From positions 5,296,001 through 5,360,000 of the forward strand of contig NZ_CP139247.1 of NCBI RefSeq assembly GCF_034087045.1: a DNA stretch of 64,000 nt, written 5' to 3'. The position numbers and the translations under genes were made by a program. The notes below the pieces were generated by a model. The model searched no databases, was not told the DNA's origin, and worked only from the letters and a program-made list of their open reading frames with translations. How positions within the stretch are numbered: the stretch's first letter is position 1; each line of letters starts with the position of its first letter. Shown here piece by piece: positions 1 to 8,824 of the stretch. The stretch comes from Chitinophaga sancti (GTDB taxonomy: Bacteria > Bacteroidota > Bacteroidia > Chitinophagales > Chitinophagaceae).

Positions 1-1
1 A

Positions 2-241
2 TTTAATGTAATGTACAGATGGCAGGATGCCTTTACGTGGAATAGTAGCTTTGTACAGGGTGAAGTTGCAGCCTATGCTACGCTGGATGCACAGGTGAGC
101 TATAGAATTCCAAAAGTGAATGCAACGATTAAAGTGGGTGGTTCCAATATAACAAACCATTACTATCAAACATCATTCGGTAATCCAAAGGCAGGAGGTA
201 TTTATTATATCTCTTTGCTGTTCGAAGACCTTCTGAAATAA
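2..241 (+). CDS. TonB-dependent receptor, C-terminal fragment (5' end outside window)
   Basis: The reading frame is open from the first bases and ends at a TAA, giving the last ~79 residues of an outer-membrane beta-barrel. The end (SLDAQVSYRIP-like strand, GGSNI.N.YY turn, GG.YY.S..F terminal strand) aligns almost position by position with the last 80 residues of the complete receptor at 1763..4525, which supports the family call. The terminal strand finishes in a Phe/Leu-rich segment as expected for barrel insertion. The methionine at position 11 is internal, not a start. It is convergent with the sulfatase-receptor pair, and a shared bidirectional terminator lies between them. Its substrate cannot be read from this fragment. 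Confidence 0.85.
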   Translation, partial: FNVMYRWQDAFTWNSSFVQGEVAAYATLDAQVSYRIPKVNATIKVGGSNITNHYYQTSFGNPKAGGIYYISLLFEDLLK

Positions 242-262
242 ATAAATAAAAAAACAAACTCA

Positions 263-305
263 AAATTGAAACGCTTTTGCCAGAGGCAAAAGCGTTTCAA
301 TTTTT
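263..305. terminator. Bidirectional intrinsic terminator
   Basis: A near-perfect 19-bp inverted repeat (263-281 with 285-303) has a 3-nt loop, an A-run on the left and a T-run on the right. It lies between the stop codons of two convergent genes, so it can end transcription from both sides. Confidence 0.85.
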
Positions 306-319
306 GTACGCCAAAATAT

Positions 320-1759
320 TTAAATCGGGAAAGTATATTCCTCCCCTCTCTCCGAAACCGTCGTATTATACCGACTCTCCCACAAAGGAGAATGCACCTG
401 GGTATCCTCATACTTCTTCAACGCCTCCTTCAATTGTTTCAACTCCTTCGGATGTGACGCTGACAGATCTTTCTTCTCTTCCCTGTCCTTAGACAGATCA
501 AACAACCATTCTTTTTTATCATGCTCATTTACCACCAGCTTCCAGTTCCCACTTCTAAACGCTTTTGAAAATCCACTCCGCCATACAAATTGCTCATGCG
601 GATGCTTATTCAGCGTTCCCTTTTGTAAAAAAGGTACAAGGTTCACTCCATCATAAGTCCTGTCAGCAGGTAATGTCGCACCGGACAATGCCGCAGCAGT
701 AGCAAAGATATCCAGCGAAGAGATCTCCTGTGCTGAGGTCACACCGCTGGCAATATGCCCCGGATAGCGCACATAAAATGGCACAGACAAACCACCTTCA
801 AAATGCGTACACTTACCACCCCGCAAAGGATAATTATCTGTCGCACGGGTATAACTTGCACCACCATTATCACTCGTAAAGAAAATGATCGTATTATCTT
901 CCAGGCCAGATGCCTTTACCTGCGCCAATACCTGACCCACAGCATCATCCAGTGCTTCAATCATACCATAATAAATGCGTTTCAGAGAATCCTTCTCAGT
1001 AGTGACCTTGTTATAATATGCCTTTGGCACCTGGAATGGATCATGTGGTGCATTGAATGTCAGGTATAAAAAGTAAGGCTTGTCTTTATGCTGCTGTATA
1101 AACTGCGAAGCTTTATTAGCCAAAGAAAATGTAAGATAACCGGTATCCTGCACGATCTCTCTGCCTTCACGAATAGCTGTCGCACCCTTACGTGGTGTCC
1201 ATGCAATCTTATCCGTCAATGCCCATGGTGCACGAATGCCTGCATATTTAGAGGTATCCAGTTCCCCTTCTGTATAAGGAGATAACCCTGCCTGAAAATA
1301 ATAGCTGTAATCAAATCCTTTCTGATCAGGATAAAAGCCATCACCAATGCCCAGGTGCCATTTACCTACGATGCCGGTAGCATACCCCTGTGCATGCAGC
1401 AGCTGCGCCAACGTGAGCTCGGTAGCGGGCAAACCATTCTGTACAGCCCCATTACCATCTGGCATAAATTCATATCCAAATCGTACCTGGCTGCGCCCTG
1501 TGATCAACCCCGCCCGGGAAGGAGAACAAATCGGCGCTGCAGAATATGCAGTGGTAAACCGTATCCCACTTTTCCCTAATCCATCAATATTTGGCGTTCG
1601 TACTTTTGCATTTCCATATGCCTGAAGATCACTATATCCTAAGTCATCTGCCAATATTACAATTACATTCGGCGGACGGTTAGGCGCCGGCTTTTTGCCT
1701 GTAAAGCTGCACAGTACAGCTGCGCCCAACACGACAGGCAACAAAAATCTTCTTTTCAT
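320..1759 (-). CDS. Sulfatase (arylsulfatase family), exported
   Basis: A 479-residue type I sulfatase hydrolysing sulfate esters, probably on glycans. The sulfatase signature C78-S-P-S-R82 followed by AGLITGR is complete; Cys78 would be converted to formylglycine by a maturase encoded elsewhere. The N-terminal metal-binding pair D38-D39 is present (VILADDLGYSD), and a second metal/active-site block appears as FFTSDNGG. Residues 1-21 form a hydrophobic signal segment; a Cys at 17 resembles but does not fully match a lipobox, so periplasmic or lipoprotein location is open. The gene begins 3 nt after the stop of the upstream TonB-dependent receptor, so the two are co-transcribed and probably import and desulfate the same substrate. 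No SusD-like gene is seen. Confidence 0.9.
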   Translation of the reverse strand: MKRRFLLPVVLGAAVLCSFTGKKPAPNRPPNVIVILADDLGYSDLQAYGNAKVRTPNIDGLGKSGIRFTTAYSAAPICSPSRAGLITGRSQVRFGYEFMPDGNGAVQNGLPATELTLAQLLHAQGYATGIVGKWHLGIGDGFYPDQKGFDYSYYFQAGLSPYTEGELDTSKYAGIRAPWALTDKIAWTPRKGATAIREGREIVQDTGYLTFSLANKASQFIQQHKDKPYFLYLTFNAPHDPFQVPKAYYNKVTTEKDSLKRIYYGMIEALDDAVGQVLAQVKASGLEDNTIIFFTSDNGGASYTRATDNYPLRGGKCTHFEGGLSVPFYVRYPGHIASGVTSAQEISSLDIFATAAALSGATLPADRTYDGVNLVPFLQKGTLNKHPHEQFVWRSGFSKAFRSGNWKLVVNEHDKKEWLFDLSKDREEKKDLSASHPKELKQLKEALKKYEDTQVHSPLWESRYNTTVSERGEEYTFPI

Positions 1760-1762
1760 TTA

Positions 1763-4525
1763 TTAGTGCTTTTTACTGAATAATTCATCAAATGTGAAGC
1801 TCGCATAATATAAGCCGCCAATTGAAGGCCCACTCATATACTGCGTATAATATTTGTTCAGGATATTGCTTCCCCCGATCCTGATCGTACTCTTTGCTGC
1901 AGGAATATGATAAGAAACCTGCGCATCCAGTGAACCCCATGCCGGTACATATCCATTCGCAATACTGGACACCCAGTTAATACCACCTGACCAGCGATAA
2001 GCCACATTAAATCCAATGTTTTTATACACATGCGTATTCCCCAAACTAAAACTCCCGCTAAAAGCAGGCGTGTTAAACCCTCCTGAACTCAGGTAAGCAT
2101 CCTTCGTCCCTGCCTGATCAAACCCATTATAAGTCGCATTCGCAGAGAAACGATAATCTTTTGGTAATACATAATCTACTCCCAGAGACACCCCATAGTT
2201 ATATACTTTAGAGGGTGTATTTGTATACACTGAATAACTGGAATAATTACCTCCGGCTATTGCGATTGCTGCCAGGCTATCATTGGATATTCCAGATGAG
2301 AGATTTACTTTACCCACGCCAATACCCTGTATAAATCCATCAAACTGTACCCAGAAAGCAGATATATCCACGAACAGTTTATCATTCAACAATGAGCCCT
2401 TATAGCCCAGTTCAAATGTTAAGTTCTTCTCTGGTTTGATGTAATTGATAGGCGCCGCTACCAGCAGGGATTTATTCGCCTGAATAGCTTCATCCCTGTC
2501 TGTACCTGCGCTCACAGCTTTGTTGACAGCCGTATTAAACGCTGTTATACTGGAAGTGAAGTAGGAGTTCCCTATTATATCATAGGGTTGCAGGTTCTGT
2601 TTTATACCACCCAATACCTGCGTAGTACCTAAGCGCAGATTGGCCCACGCATCCTGGAATACAGGCATACGGTAACCATTCTGAAAAGATAAACGGAAAT
2701 TATGCTGAGGTGTGGGAGAATACACCAACCCAAGCCGTGAAGTGAATTGTCCATCTATATATTGCGCCTTATCATAGCGCACGGAGCCTGTCGCTTTTAA
2801 TTTACCGGGAATGATCTCTCTGCTTAACTGTACAAAAGCGCCGCCTTTCCATGTAGTAATAGGACTGCCCGTAGTATCAGGATAAAAGGTACCATCTGAG
2901 CGCAGGGAACTAAATCTGTAATCGGCACCAATCTGCACATCTAAAATTTTAGATGTCCATTTAGACAGATCTGCCTGCAGTTCATTATGAATAAAATACC
3001 CTCTGGAAATAAACTTCGCACCTGAAGTCCAGCTGCCAATGCGTTTTAAACTATCAGCTATATGATTAAAAGAGGTAGTACCTGATTCAATACGTCCATT
3101 ATCAGCAGCGGTTCTTGCGACCTGAAGGGCAGTATTCATATTCCCTTCAGAAGAATAATTACTATTAAATGCAGTGGTAAAATCACTATACCACTGGCTA
3201 TCGCTCTTCCATGTACGGTTAATATTATCAGCCAGGAAACGGATATTATATGAATCTCCGGAGTTCTCCGTATTCACATACCCCTTATAAGAGATCACAG
3301 GAGATTTAAATGTGATCCCATGCTGTTGTACTGTGTAATTTTTAAACTTCAGCTTATTTGCACGGGTAAAAATATTATCAACGATACCACCTTTGTAAGA
3401 ATAAGACAACCGGGTATCATTATTGAATTTATACACTAAAGTCGCATCTGCTTTCAGCAATTTAGATGCATAATCCGTCAGCTCGGCTTCTTTATAACCA
3501 GTGCGGCTTACAACCACACTCTGGTTATTCAGTGTCAGGGTCCGGTAACTTTCATCGCCATACACATTCACACCATTGTACCCGGGATCCTGGCGCGTGC
3601 CTGTTGAACCATACCCGATTCCCGCATTTAAATTCGTCTGCCTGCTCGTATCACCGGAAGCCCAATCACTCCCACGGGTATATGCAAAGTTCACCTTAAA
3701 AGCCAACCGGTCAGAAATCGCCTTCGCATACCGCAATGAAATACTGGTATATGCTGAAGGCGACACATAGTTATAAGGATTATGAAGGTTATTCACCCCT
3801 CCTTTGTAATTAAAACTCAACCCCTGATGCAACCACGGATCTTTCGTAATTGTATTTACCAACCCATTCGTTGCACTCAGCCCATACAGCGCCGAAGACG
3901 CCCCGGGTATCAACTCCACACTCTCCACATCCAGATCCCCCGCGCCTATCGTATTCGCTATTGGGAAGTTCAATACCGGCGACTGATTATCCATCCCATC
4001 TACCAGCTGTACAAACCGCAAATTCGTGGGATTCTGGAACCCACGTGTATTATACACTGTAAACAGCAAACTCGTATTCAACGTATTCACGCCTTTCAAA
4101 GAAGAGATCGCCTCGTAGGCACTCACTGCCGGACTTTCTGCCAACTGCCTGCTGCTTAACTTTTCGATGGTAACCGGCGAACGCAGGATAGATTCTGAAT
4201 GACGTGACGCTGTCACTACCACGTCATTCAGATGTGTAATTTGTTTTTCAGGTAATGTAATTGTAACAAAGCTGGTATTCTTTAGCACCACTTCCTTATT
4301 ACCATACCCAACGTAAGTCACCACCAGCTTCACGGGGAATACCCCCGAAAAAGGCAAATGGAATACCCCTGCCGTATCGGTCAGCGCCCCTGTCGTGGTG
4401 GACTTAATCAATACACTCGCTCCCGGAACAGGGGTGCCTGTCTCAGGATCCACTACTTTACCAGTTAATTGTGCATGTGCTGTCATAGTCATCAACATGC
4501 CGATCAGTGCTAATATTGCTCTCAT
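1763..4525 (-). CDS. TonB-dependent receptor with carboxypeptidase-regulatory-like N-terminal domain
   Basis: A 920-residue outer-membrane active transporter. Residues 1-18 are a signal peptide ending AHA. Residues ~19-95 form a carboxypeptidase-regulatory-like/CarbopepD domain (LTGKVVDPETGTPVPGASV). A plug domain follows (~100-220, DVVVTASR.. and VELIPGASSALYG), then a beta-barrel ending in YYASFTFDELF. It lacks the SusC length (~1000 aa) and no SusD partner is adjacent, so a stand-alone receptor of the siderophore/vitamin/oligosaccharide type is as likely as a glycan SusC. It forms an operon with the sulfatase 3 nt downstream. A second receptor with a closely similar C-terminus ends at position 241. 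Confidence 0.9.
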   Translation of the reverse strand: MRAILALIGMLMTMTAHAQLTGKVVDPETGTPVPGASVLIKSTTTGALTDTAGVFHLPFSGVFPVKLVVTYVGYGNKEVVLKNTSFVTITLPEKQITHLNDVVVTASRHSESILRSPVTIEKLSSRQLAESPAVSAYEAISSLKGVNTLNTSLLFTVYNTRGFQNPTNLRFVQLVDGMDNQSPVLNFPIANTIGAGDLDVESVELIPGASSALYGLSATNGLVNTITKDPWLHQGLSFNYKGGVNNLHNPYNYVSPSAYTSISLRYAKAISDRLAFKVNFAYTRGSDWASGDTSRQTNLNAGIGYGSTGTRQDPGYNGVNVYGDESYRTLTLNNQSVVVSRTGYKEAELTDYASKLLKADATLVYKFNNDTRLSYSYKGGIVDNIFTRANKLKFKNYTVQQHGITFKSPVISYKGYVNTENSGDSYNIRFLADNINRTWKSDSQWYSDFTTAFNSNYSSEGNMNTALQVARTAADNGRIESGTTSFNHIADSLKRIGSWTSGAKFISRGYFIHNELQADLSKWTSKILDVQIGADYRFSSLRSDGTFYPDTTGSPITTWKGGAFVQLSREIIPGKLKATGSVRYDKAQYIDGQFTSRLGLVYSPTPQHNFRLSFQNGYRMPVFQDAWANLRLGTTQVLGGIKQNLQPYDIIGNSYFTSSITAFNTAVNKAVSAGTDRDEAIQANKSLLVAAPINYIKPEKNLTFELGYKGSLLNDKLFVDISAFWVQFDGFIQGIGVGKVNLSSGISNDSLAAIAIAGGNYSSYSVYTNTPSKVYNYGVSLGVDYVLPKDYRFSANATYNGFDQAGTKDAYLSSGGFNTPAFSGSFSLGNTHVYKNIGFNVAYRWSGGINWVSSIANGYVPAWGSLDAQVSYHIPAAKSTIRIGGSNILNKYYTQYMSGPSIGGLYYASFTFDELFSKKH

Positions 4526-4568
4526 TTTTTTACGACGATATTTTTAATTAGAGAGACAATGGCCATTA

Positions 4569-4594
4569 GTCTACCAAATAAGTAGACAAATATA
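4569..4594 (-). promoter_or_regulatory. Candidate promoter -7 element and overlapping inverted repeat for the receptor operon
   Basis: On the minus strand TATATTTG (4587-4594) fits the Bacteroidota -7 consensus TAnnTTTG, about 60 nt before the receptor ATG. No clear TTTG -33 box is seen at normal spacing (a TTTC lies 22 nt away). A 6-bp inverted repeat GTCTAC/GTAGAC (4569-4574 and 4582-4587) sits across the expected start of transcription and could be an operator. Confidence 0.4.
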
Positions 4595-4719
4595 ATAAGG
4601 GAAAGATTAATGAAGAGAAAAAAATATTTTCAGGATAGAAATAGTTACGCAGTTAAAAAGACAGGGCTATCAGAAAATCAGGTTGTGTTATGCAGGAATT
4701 AAGGCCCCCTGAAATAGGC

Positions 4720-4755
4720 GACGCCCTGGGACCAGGTGGCCCAGGGCGTCTTTTG
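4720..4755. terminator. Stem-loop terminator downstream of ychF
   Basis: An 11-bp perfect GC-rich inverted repeat (4720-4730 with 4740-4750), loop 9 nt. The T-run follows on the plus-strand side; on the minus strand, where ychF is read, the trailing bases are only weakly T-rich. Confidence 0.6.
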
Positions 4756-4794
4756 TTGTAACCCTCATCGGCCATAAAGGCCGTGAAGCATCTT

Positions 4795-5898
4795 TTATAC
4801 ATTAAAACGGAAGTGCATGACATCACCATCCGCTACGATATACTCTTTACCTTCAATTCTAAAGCGGCCGTTATCCCTGGCTGCTGATTCTGAACCATAT
4901 TTCACATAATCATCATAAGCAATTACTTCCGCTTTGATGAAACCCTTTTCGAAATCTGTGTGAATCACACTCGCTGCCTGTGGAGCTTTCCAGCCTTTAT
5001 GGATGGTCCACGCCCTTACTTCCTGTACACCCGCTGTGAAGTAGGTGATCAGTTCCAGCAGGTTGTAAGCGGAACGGATCAGGCGGTTCAGACCTGGCTC
5101 CGTCAGGCTGTATTCGGAAAGGAACAATTCCTTGTCTGCCGGATCTTCCATTTCAGAGATCTGTGCTTCGATGGTATTGTTCATCACGATCACCTGTGCG
5201 CCTTCAGCCTTAACACCTTCCTGCAGCGCCTGGGAATATTTATTGCCGGTGTGCATGCTGCCTTCGTCTACGTTAGCTACATACAGCACTGGTTTTGCTG
5301 TCAGCAGGAACAGGTCTGCGATTGCAACACTGTCTTCCTTGCTCAGGCCCAGTTCACGGATATTTTTACCTTTTTCCAGGTGTTCCTGGCATTGTTTCAG
5401 GATTTCGTATTCTTTTTTTGCTTTCGGATCTCCACCGGTCTTCGCCATCTTTTCAGTACGGGCGATTTTCTTTTCCACACTCTCCAGGTCTTTCAGCTGA
5501 AGCTCAGTATCGATGATTTCCTTGTCGCCGATTGGGTTGATCGCACCTTCCTCACGGAGGATGTTGTCATCCTCGAAACAACGGATCACATGCACGATGG
5601 CGTCTACCTCACGGATATTGGCGAGGAACTTGTTTCCCAGACCTTCACCTTTACTGGCACCTTTTACCAGGCCGGCGATGTCTACAAATTCAATGGTAGT
5701 AGGTACGATCCTGTTTGGGTTTACCAGTTCTGCCAGCTTACTCAGCCTTTCATCCGGTACATCCACAAGTCCTACGTTAGGTTCAATAGTACAAAAACGG
5801 TAGTTGCTAGCCTGCGCCTTTGCGCTGTTGCTTACCGCATTAAATAATGTCGATTTTCCCACATTCGGTAATCCAACAATTCCTGCTTGTAACGCCAT
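4795..5898 (-). CDS. ychF: Redox-regulated/ribosome-associated ATPase YchF
   Basis: A 367-residue OBG-family P-loop NTPase, close to the family's usual ~363. G1 is GLPNVGKST, G3 is DIAGLVKGAS, and the G4 position reads NVDE, the YchF variant (instead of NKxD) that explains ATP rather than GTP preference in this family. The YchF-specific helical domain lies around residues 140-200, and a C-terminal TGS domain ends FRFNV. YchF binds ribosomes and is linked to translation quality and oxidative-stress responses. It is monocistronic here, with a terminator downstream and a divergent neighbour upstream. Confidence 0.97.
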   Translation of the reverse strand: MALQAGIVGLPNVGKSTLFNAVSNSAKAQASNYRFCTIEPNVGLVDVPDERLSKLAELVNPNRIVPTTIEFVDIAGLVKGASKGEGLGNKFLANIREVDAIVHVIRCFEDDNILREEGAINPIGDKEIIDTELQLKDLESVEKKIARTEKMAKTGGDPKAKKEYEILKQCQEHLEKGKNIRELGLSKEDSVAIADLFLLTAKPVLYVANVDEGSMHTGNKYSQALQEGVKAEGAQVIVMNNTIEAQISEMEDPADKELFLSEYSLTEPGLNRLIRSAYNLLELITYFTAGVQEVRAWTIHKGWKAPQAASVIHTDFEKGFIKAEVIAYDDYVKYGSESAARDNGRFRIEGKEYIVADGDVMHFRFNV

Positions 5899-5986
5899 TT
5901 TTTTAAAAAATTTGCGCGAAGATAGTATTTTTTTAACTTAATTAAGAAGTTTTGCCATGCGGCCTCTTCTGCCCTGAAGAAGCCAT

Positions 5987-6018
5987 CTTGCAGCCGGGTA
6001 AAAAATTTATTACATTTA
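5987..6018 (+). promoter_or_regulatory. Candidate promoter for the SpmAB-like gene
   Basis: CTTG (5987-5990), a 20-nt spacer and TACATTTA (6011-6018) approximate TTTG-N19-21-TAnnTTTG with one mismatch per box. It is about 30 nt upstream of the ATG at 6049. Confidence 0.45.
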
Positions 6019-6048
6019 CCGGATTACTTATATAACCAATCTAAATTC

Positions 6049-7287
6049 ATGGCTTTAAACTACGTCTGGCTTGCTTTTTTCCTGGTTTCTTTTGTGGTAG
6101 CACTCTTTAAACTGATTGTTTTGGGAGATACCGCTGTGTTCTCTACTGTTATGACAAGCATGTTCGACAGTGCAAAAACCGGGGCGGAAATCTCACTGGG
6201 CCTTGCCGGGATCATGACCTTCTGGCTGGGAATGATGAAAGTGGGTGAAAAAGCAGGCATGATTGAAGTGTTTGCCAAAGCCGTAACACCCTTCTTCTCC
6301 AAACTGTTTCCATCCATTCCAAAGGGCAACCCTGCCATGGGGTCTATGCTCATGAACTTTAGTGCCAACGCACTGGGACTGGACAATGCCGCTACTCCCC
6401 TTGGCCTGAAAGCCATGAAGCAGCTACAGGAGATCAATAAAGAAGAAGATACCGCCAGCGATGCCCAGATCATGTTCCTGGTGCTCAACACCGCTGGAAT
6501 CACCCTCATTCCTACCTCAGTGATAGCTATCCGGCTGGCACAACATGCCGCCAATCCTGCCGATATCTTTATTCCTACCCTGATTGGTACACTCATCTCC
6601 TTTATATCGGGTATGATTGCTGTAGCCATCTACCAGCGTCTCAACCTCTTTAAATTGCCCGTATTGATATTTCTGGGCATCTTTGGAGGCTTACTGGCTA
6701 TCTTGTATTATGCCATGCATAACCTGCCCGCTCAACAAATAGCGACTTATACAAGCTTAATTGGCGGACTGGTGATCTTTTCGATCATTTTATCCTTCCT
6801 GACCCTGGGATTGATCAAAAAAGTAAATGTCTACGATGTATTTATTGAAGGGGCGAAAGAAGGTTTTCAGACGTCCGTAATGATCATTCCCTACCTCGTG
6901 GCTATGCTGGTAGGCATCAGCGCCTTCCGCGCTACCGGGTGCCTGGATTATGTAACAAATGGCATTGGAGCTGTGGTGGCCTGGATGGGTCTGAATACTG
7001 ATTTCGTACCTGTGCTGCCTGTAGGCATCATGAAGACTTTCAGTGGTGGCGCAGCGCGGGGCCTCATGGTCGATACGATCGTACACTATGGCGTAGATTC
7101 CTTCCAGGGCAAACTGGCCAGCGTGATTCAGGGTTCTACCGAAACTACCTTTTATATATTAGCCGTATACTTCGGATCCGTGAATATCAAAAAGACCAGA
7201 TATGCCCTTACCTGTGGACTCATTGCTGATGTAGTCGGCCTCATTGGCGCCATTATTATCGGCTACATTTTCTTCTGGCATAAATAA
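6049..7287 (+). CDS. Nucleoside-recognition (Gate) domain membrane protein, SpmA-SpmB-like fusion
   Basis: A 412-residue polytopic membrane protein. The first ~200 residues resemble SpmA (GLAGIMTFWLGMMKVGEKAG; MNFSANALGLDNAATPLGLKAM; LNTAGITLIPTS) and the second half resembles SpmB (GAKEGFQTSVMIIPYLVAMLVGISAFR; GSTETTFYILAVYFGSV). In spore formers spmA and spmB are separate genes; in Bacteroidota the fused form occurs without sporulation. The Gate domain is shared with nucleoside transporters and ferrous-iron permeases, so a small-molecule transport role is likely, but the substrate is unknown. It is followed 50 nt downstream by a second transporter-like gene, probably in one operon. Confidence 0.85.
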   Translation: MALNYVWLAFFLVSFVVALFKLIVLGDTAVFSTVMTSMFDSAKTGAEISLGLAGIMTFWLGMMKVGEKAGMIEVFAKAVTPFFSKLFPSIPKGNPAMGSMLMNFSANALGLDNAATPLGLKAMKQLQEINKEEDTASDAQIMFLVLNTAGITLIPTSVIAIRLAQHAANPADIFIPTLIGTLISFISGMIAVAIYQRLNLFKLPVLIFLGIFGGLLAILYYAMHNLPAQQIATYTSLIGGLVIFSIILSFLTLGLIKKVNVYDVFIEGAKEGFQTSVMIIPYLVAMLVGISAFRATGCLDYVTNGIGAVVAWMGLNTDFVPVLPVGIMKTFSGGAARGLMVDTIVHYGVDSFQGKLASVIQGSTETTFYILAVYFGSVNIKKTRYALTCGLIADVVGLIGAIIIGYIFFWHK

Positions 7288-7337
7288 ACCTTATTTGCTA
7301 TCTTACCGGTACCACCACGAACGAAAAAACCTTATGC

Positions 7338-8534
7338 ATGCTTATTAAGAAAATCCACGAAGATTGGATCGCTGTCATCATAGCGTTCCTCTCAATTGCC
7401 GTTATTACCTTTGGTCTCAAACCCTTTTTCGGAACAGTGATCCTGGCCAAAACCGCATCGGGTTTTATATGGATAGTCGCCAGCCTGCTCATTGCAAAAG
7501 TACTTAGCCGTAGTACGGCAGATTTTATAAAATTACTACCCGCATTATTGGTGGTTGTATTAATTACGCTCGTGGCACAGATTGTGGCAAACACCGCTGT
7601 CATGAAGTCCTACGGCATAGAAGTCGTACTCTTCAGCCTTATACTCGGGTTGATCATCAGCAATACGGTCGGGGTACCTGCCTGGTTAAAACCGGCTATT
7701 CAAACGGAACTTTATATCAAAATAGGATTGGTATTGTTAGGTTGTTCCGTCCTGTTCCAGGATATCGTCAAAGCCGGCGCATTGGGTATTATTCAATCTG
7801 TAGCCGTCGTATTTACTGTCTGGTATTTCAGCTTTTGGGTATGTAAAAAATTAGGGCTGGATGATGAATTCAGGATGATGATCTCCAGTGCGGTGTCTAT
7901 CTGCGGAGTATCTGCCGCTATTGCTACTGCGGGCGCGATTGAGGGAGATAACAGGAAACTCTCTCATGTCATTTCACTGGTATTGATTGTCGCCATCCCA
8001 ATGATGTTGTTTATGCCTTACATCGCAAAGTGGGCCGACATGTCTCCGGCGGTAGCGGGTGCATGGCTGGGTGGTACCATCGATACTTCAGGTGCAGTCG
8101 TAGCTGCGGGTACCATGCTGGGTGAAGAAGCCCTGAAATATGCCACCCTGGTAAAGTTCTCCCAGAATGTATTATTAGGATTAGCAGCGTTTTTTATCTC
8201 CTTATACTGGTCTTATTCCAGGAAAGATGCGAACTACGAAAAACCAACATTGAGAACAATCTGGGAGCGCTTCCCAAAATTCGTGTTAGGTTTTATCCTC
8301 GCTTCCCTCCTTTTCTCCTTTGTCCTCAGCCCTACGCTGGTCACTACCATCAAGGGTAGTATCAAGGAATTACAAACTTACTGGTTTGCCTTAGCCTTCA
8401 CCTGCATAGGACTGGAAACAAAGTTCACTGACATTTTCAGTATGGAAAGAGGCCGCCCGGCTATGGCTTTCATCATCGCACAGGTGTTCAATATCTTCTT
8501 TACACTGGGTATTGCTTACCTCGTGTTTGGTTAA
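7338..8534 (+). CDS. YeiH/UPF0324 family putative sulfate exporter
   Basis: A 398-residue membrane protein with roughly ten hydrophobic segments. The family core is visible: a Pro/Gly-rich LGLIISNTVG segment, SSAVSICGVSAAIATAGAIEGDN, WLGGTIDTSGAVVAAG and a long C-terminal hydrophobic block. Members are annotated as putative sulfate exporters, though direct transport evidence is thin. The stop overlaps the convergent thiamine-binding gene by 4 nt. Confidence 0.85.
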   Translation: MLIKKIHEDWIAVIIAFLSIAVITFGLKPFFGTVILAKTASGFIWIVASLLIAKVLSRSTADFIKLLPALLVVVLITLVAQIVANTAVMKSYGIEVVLFSLILGLIISNTVGVPAWLKPAIQTELYIKIGLVLLGCSVLFQDIVKAGALGIIQSVAVVFTVWYFSFWVCKKLGLDDEFRMMISSAVSICGVSAAIATAGAIEGDNRKLSHVISLVLIVAIPMMLFMPYIAKWADMSPAVAGAWLGGTIDTSGAVVAAGTMLGEEALKYATLVKFSQNVLLGLAAFFISLYWSYSRKDANYEKPTLRTIWERFPKFVLGFILASLLFSFVLSPTLVTTIKGSIKELQTYWFALAFTCIGLETKFTDIFSMERGRPAMAFIIAQVFNIFFTLGIAYLVFG

Positions 8535-8824
8535 TCATATTTTTCCATCTTGTCGTCGATGTATACATCTGCGTCTTTTTTGATCTGCATTTTGATGTAG
8601 CACATTAGCTGTGATGCACCGGCCGTGAAGCATACTTCCTGGGCCTTACGTACCACCGCCATTACTTCATCATACTTTCCTTCTATCACCGTTTCAAAAG
8701 GACATACCCGGTACCTGAGGCCAGAGTTGTGAATGACCGCAATGGCCTCATCTACTGTTGCATATACCTTGTCTGACGGTACTGTAGGCAGGATCTGTAA
8801 AGCTACGTTAATCGTGTGTTCCAT
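8531..8824 (-). CDS. Thiamine-binding MTH1187/YkoF-type small protein
   Basis: A 97-residue ferredoxin-like fold protein of the MTH1187/DUF77 family, whose members bind thiamine or related molecules as oligomers. Typical elements are VALQILPTVPSDKVYATVDEAI, the IEGKYDEVM segment and a C-terminal IKMQIKKDADVYIDDK helix region. The start at 8824 overlaps the previous stop by one base (TAATG), a coupling seen elsewhere in this window; an in-frame ATG four codons earlier (8836) would overlap the upstream gene by 13 nt. It is the second gene of an operon with the GNAT-nitrilase. Confidence 0.85.
   Translation of the reverse strand: MEHTINVALQILPTVPSDKVYATVDEAIAVIHNSGLRYRVCPFETVIEGKYDEVMAVVRKAQEVCFTAGASQLMCYIKMQIKKDADVYIDDKMEKYD

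Noticed and set aside
4960..5847. 295-codon plus-strand frame antisense to ychF
   Set aside because: Shadow of a highly conserved gene; Phe/Cys-rich translation without recognisable domain.
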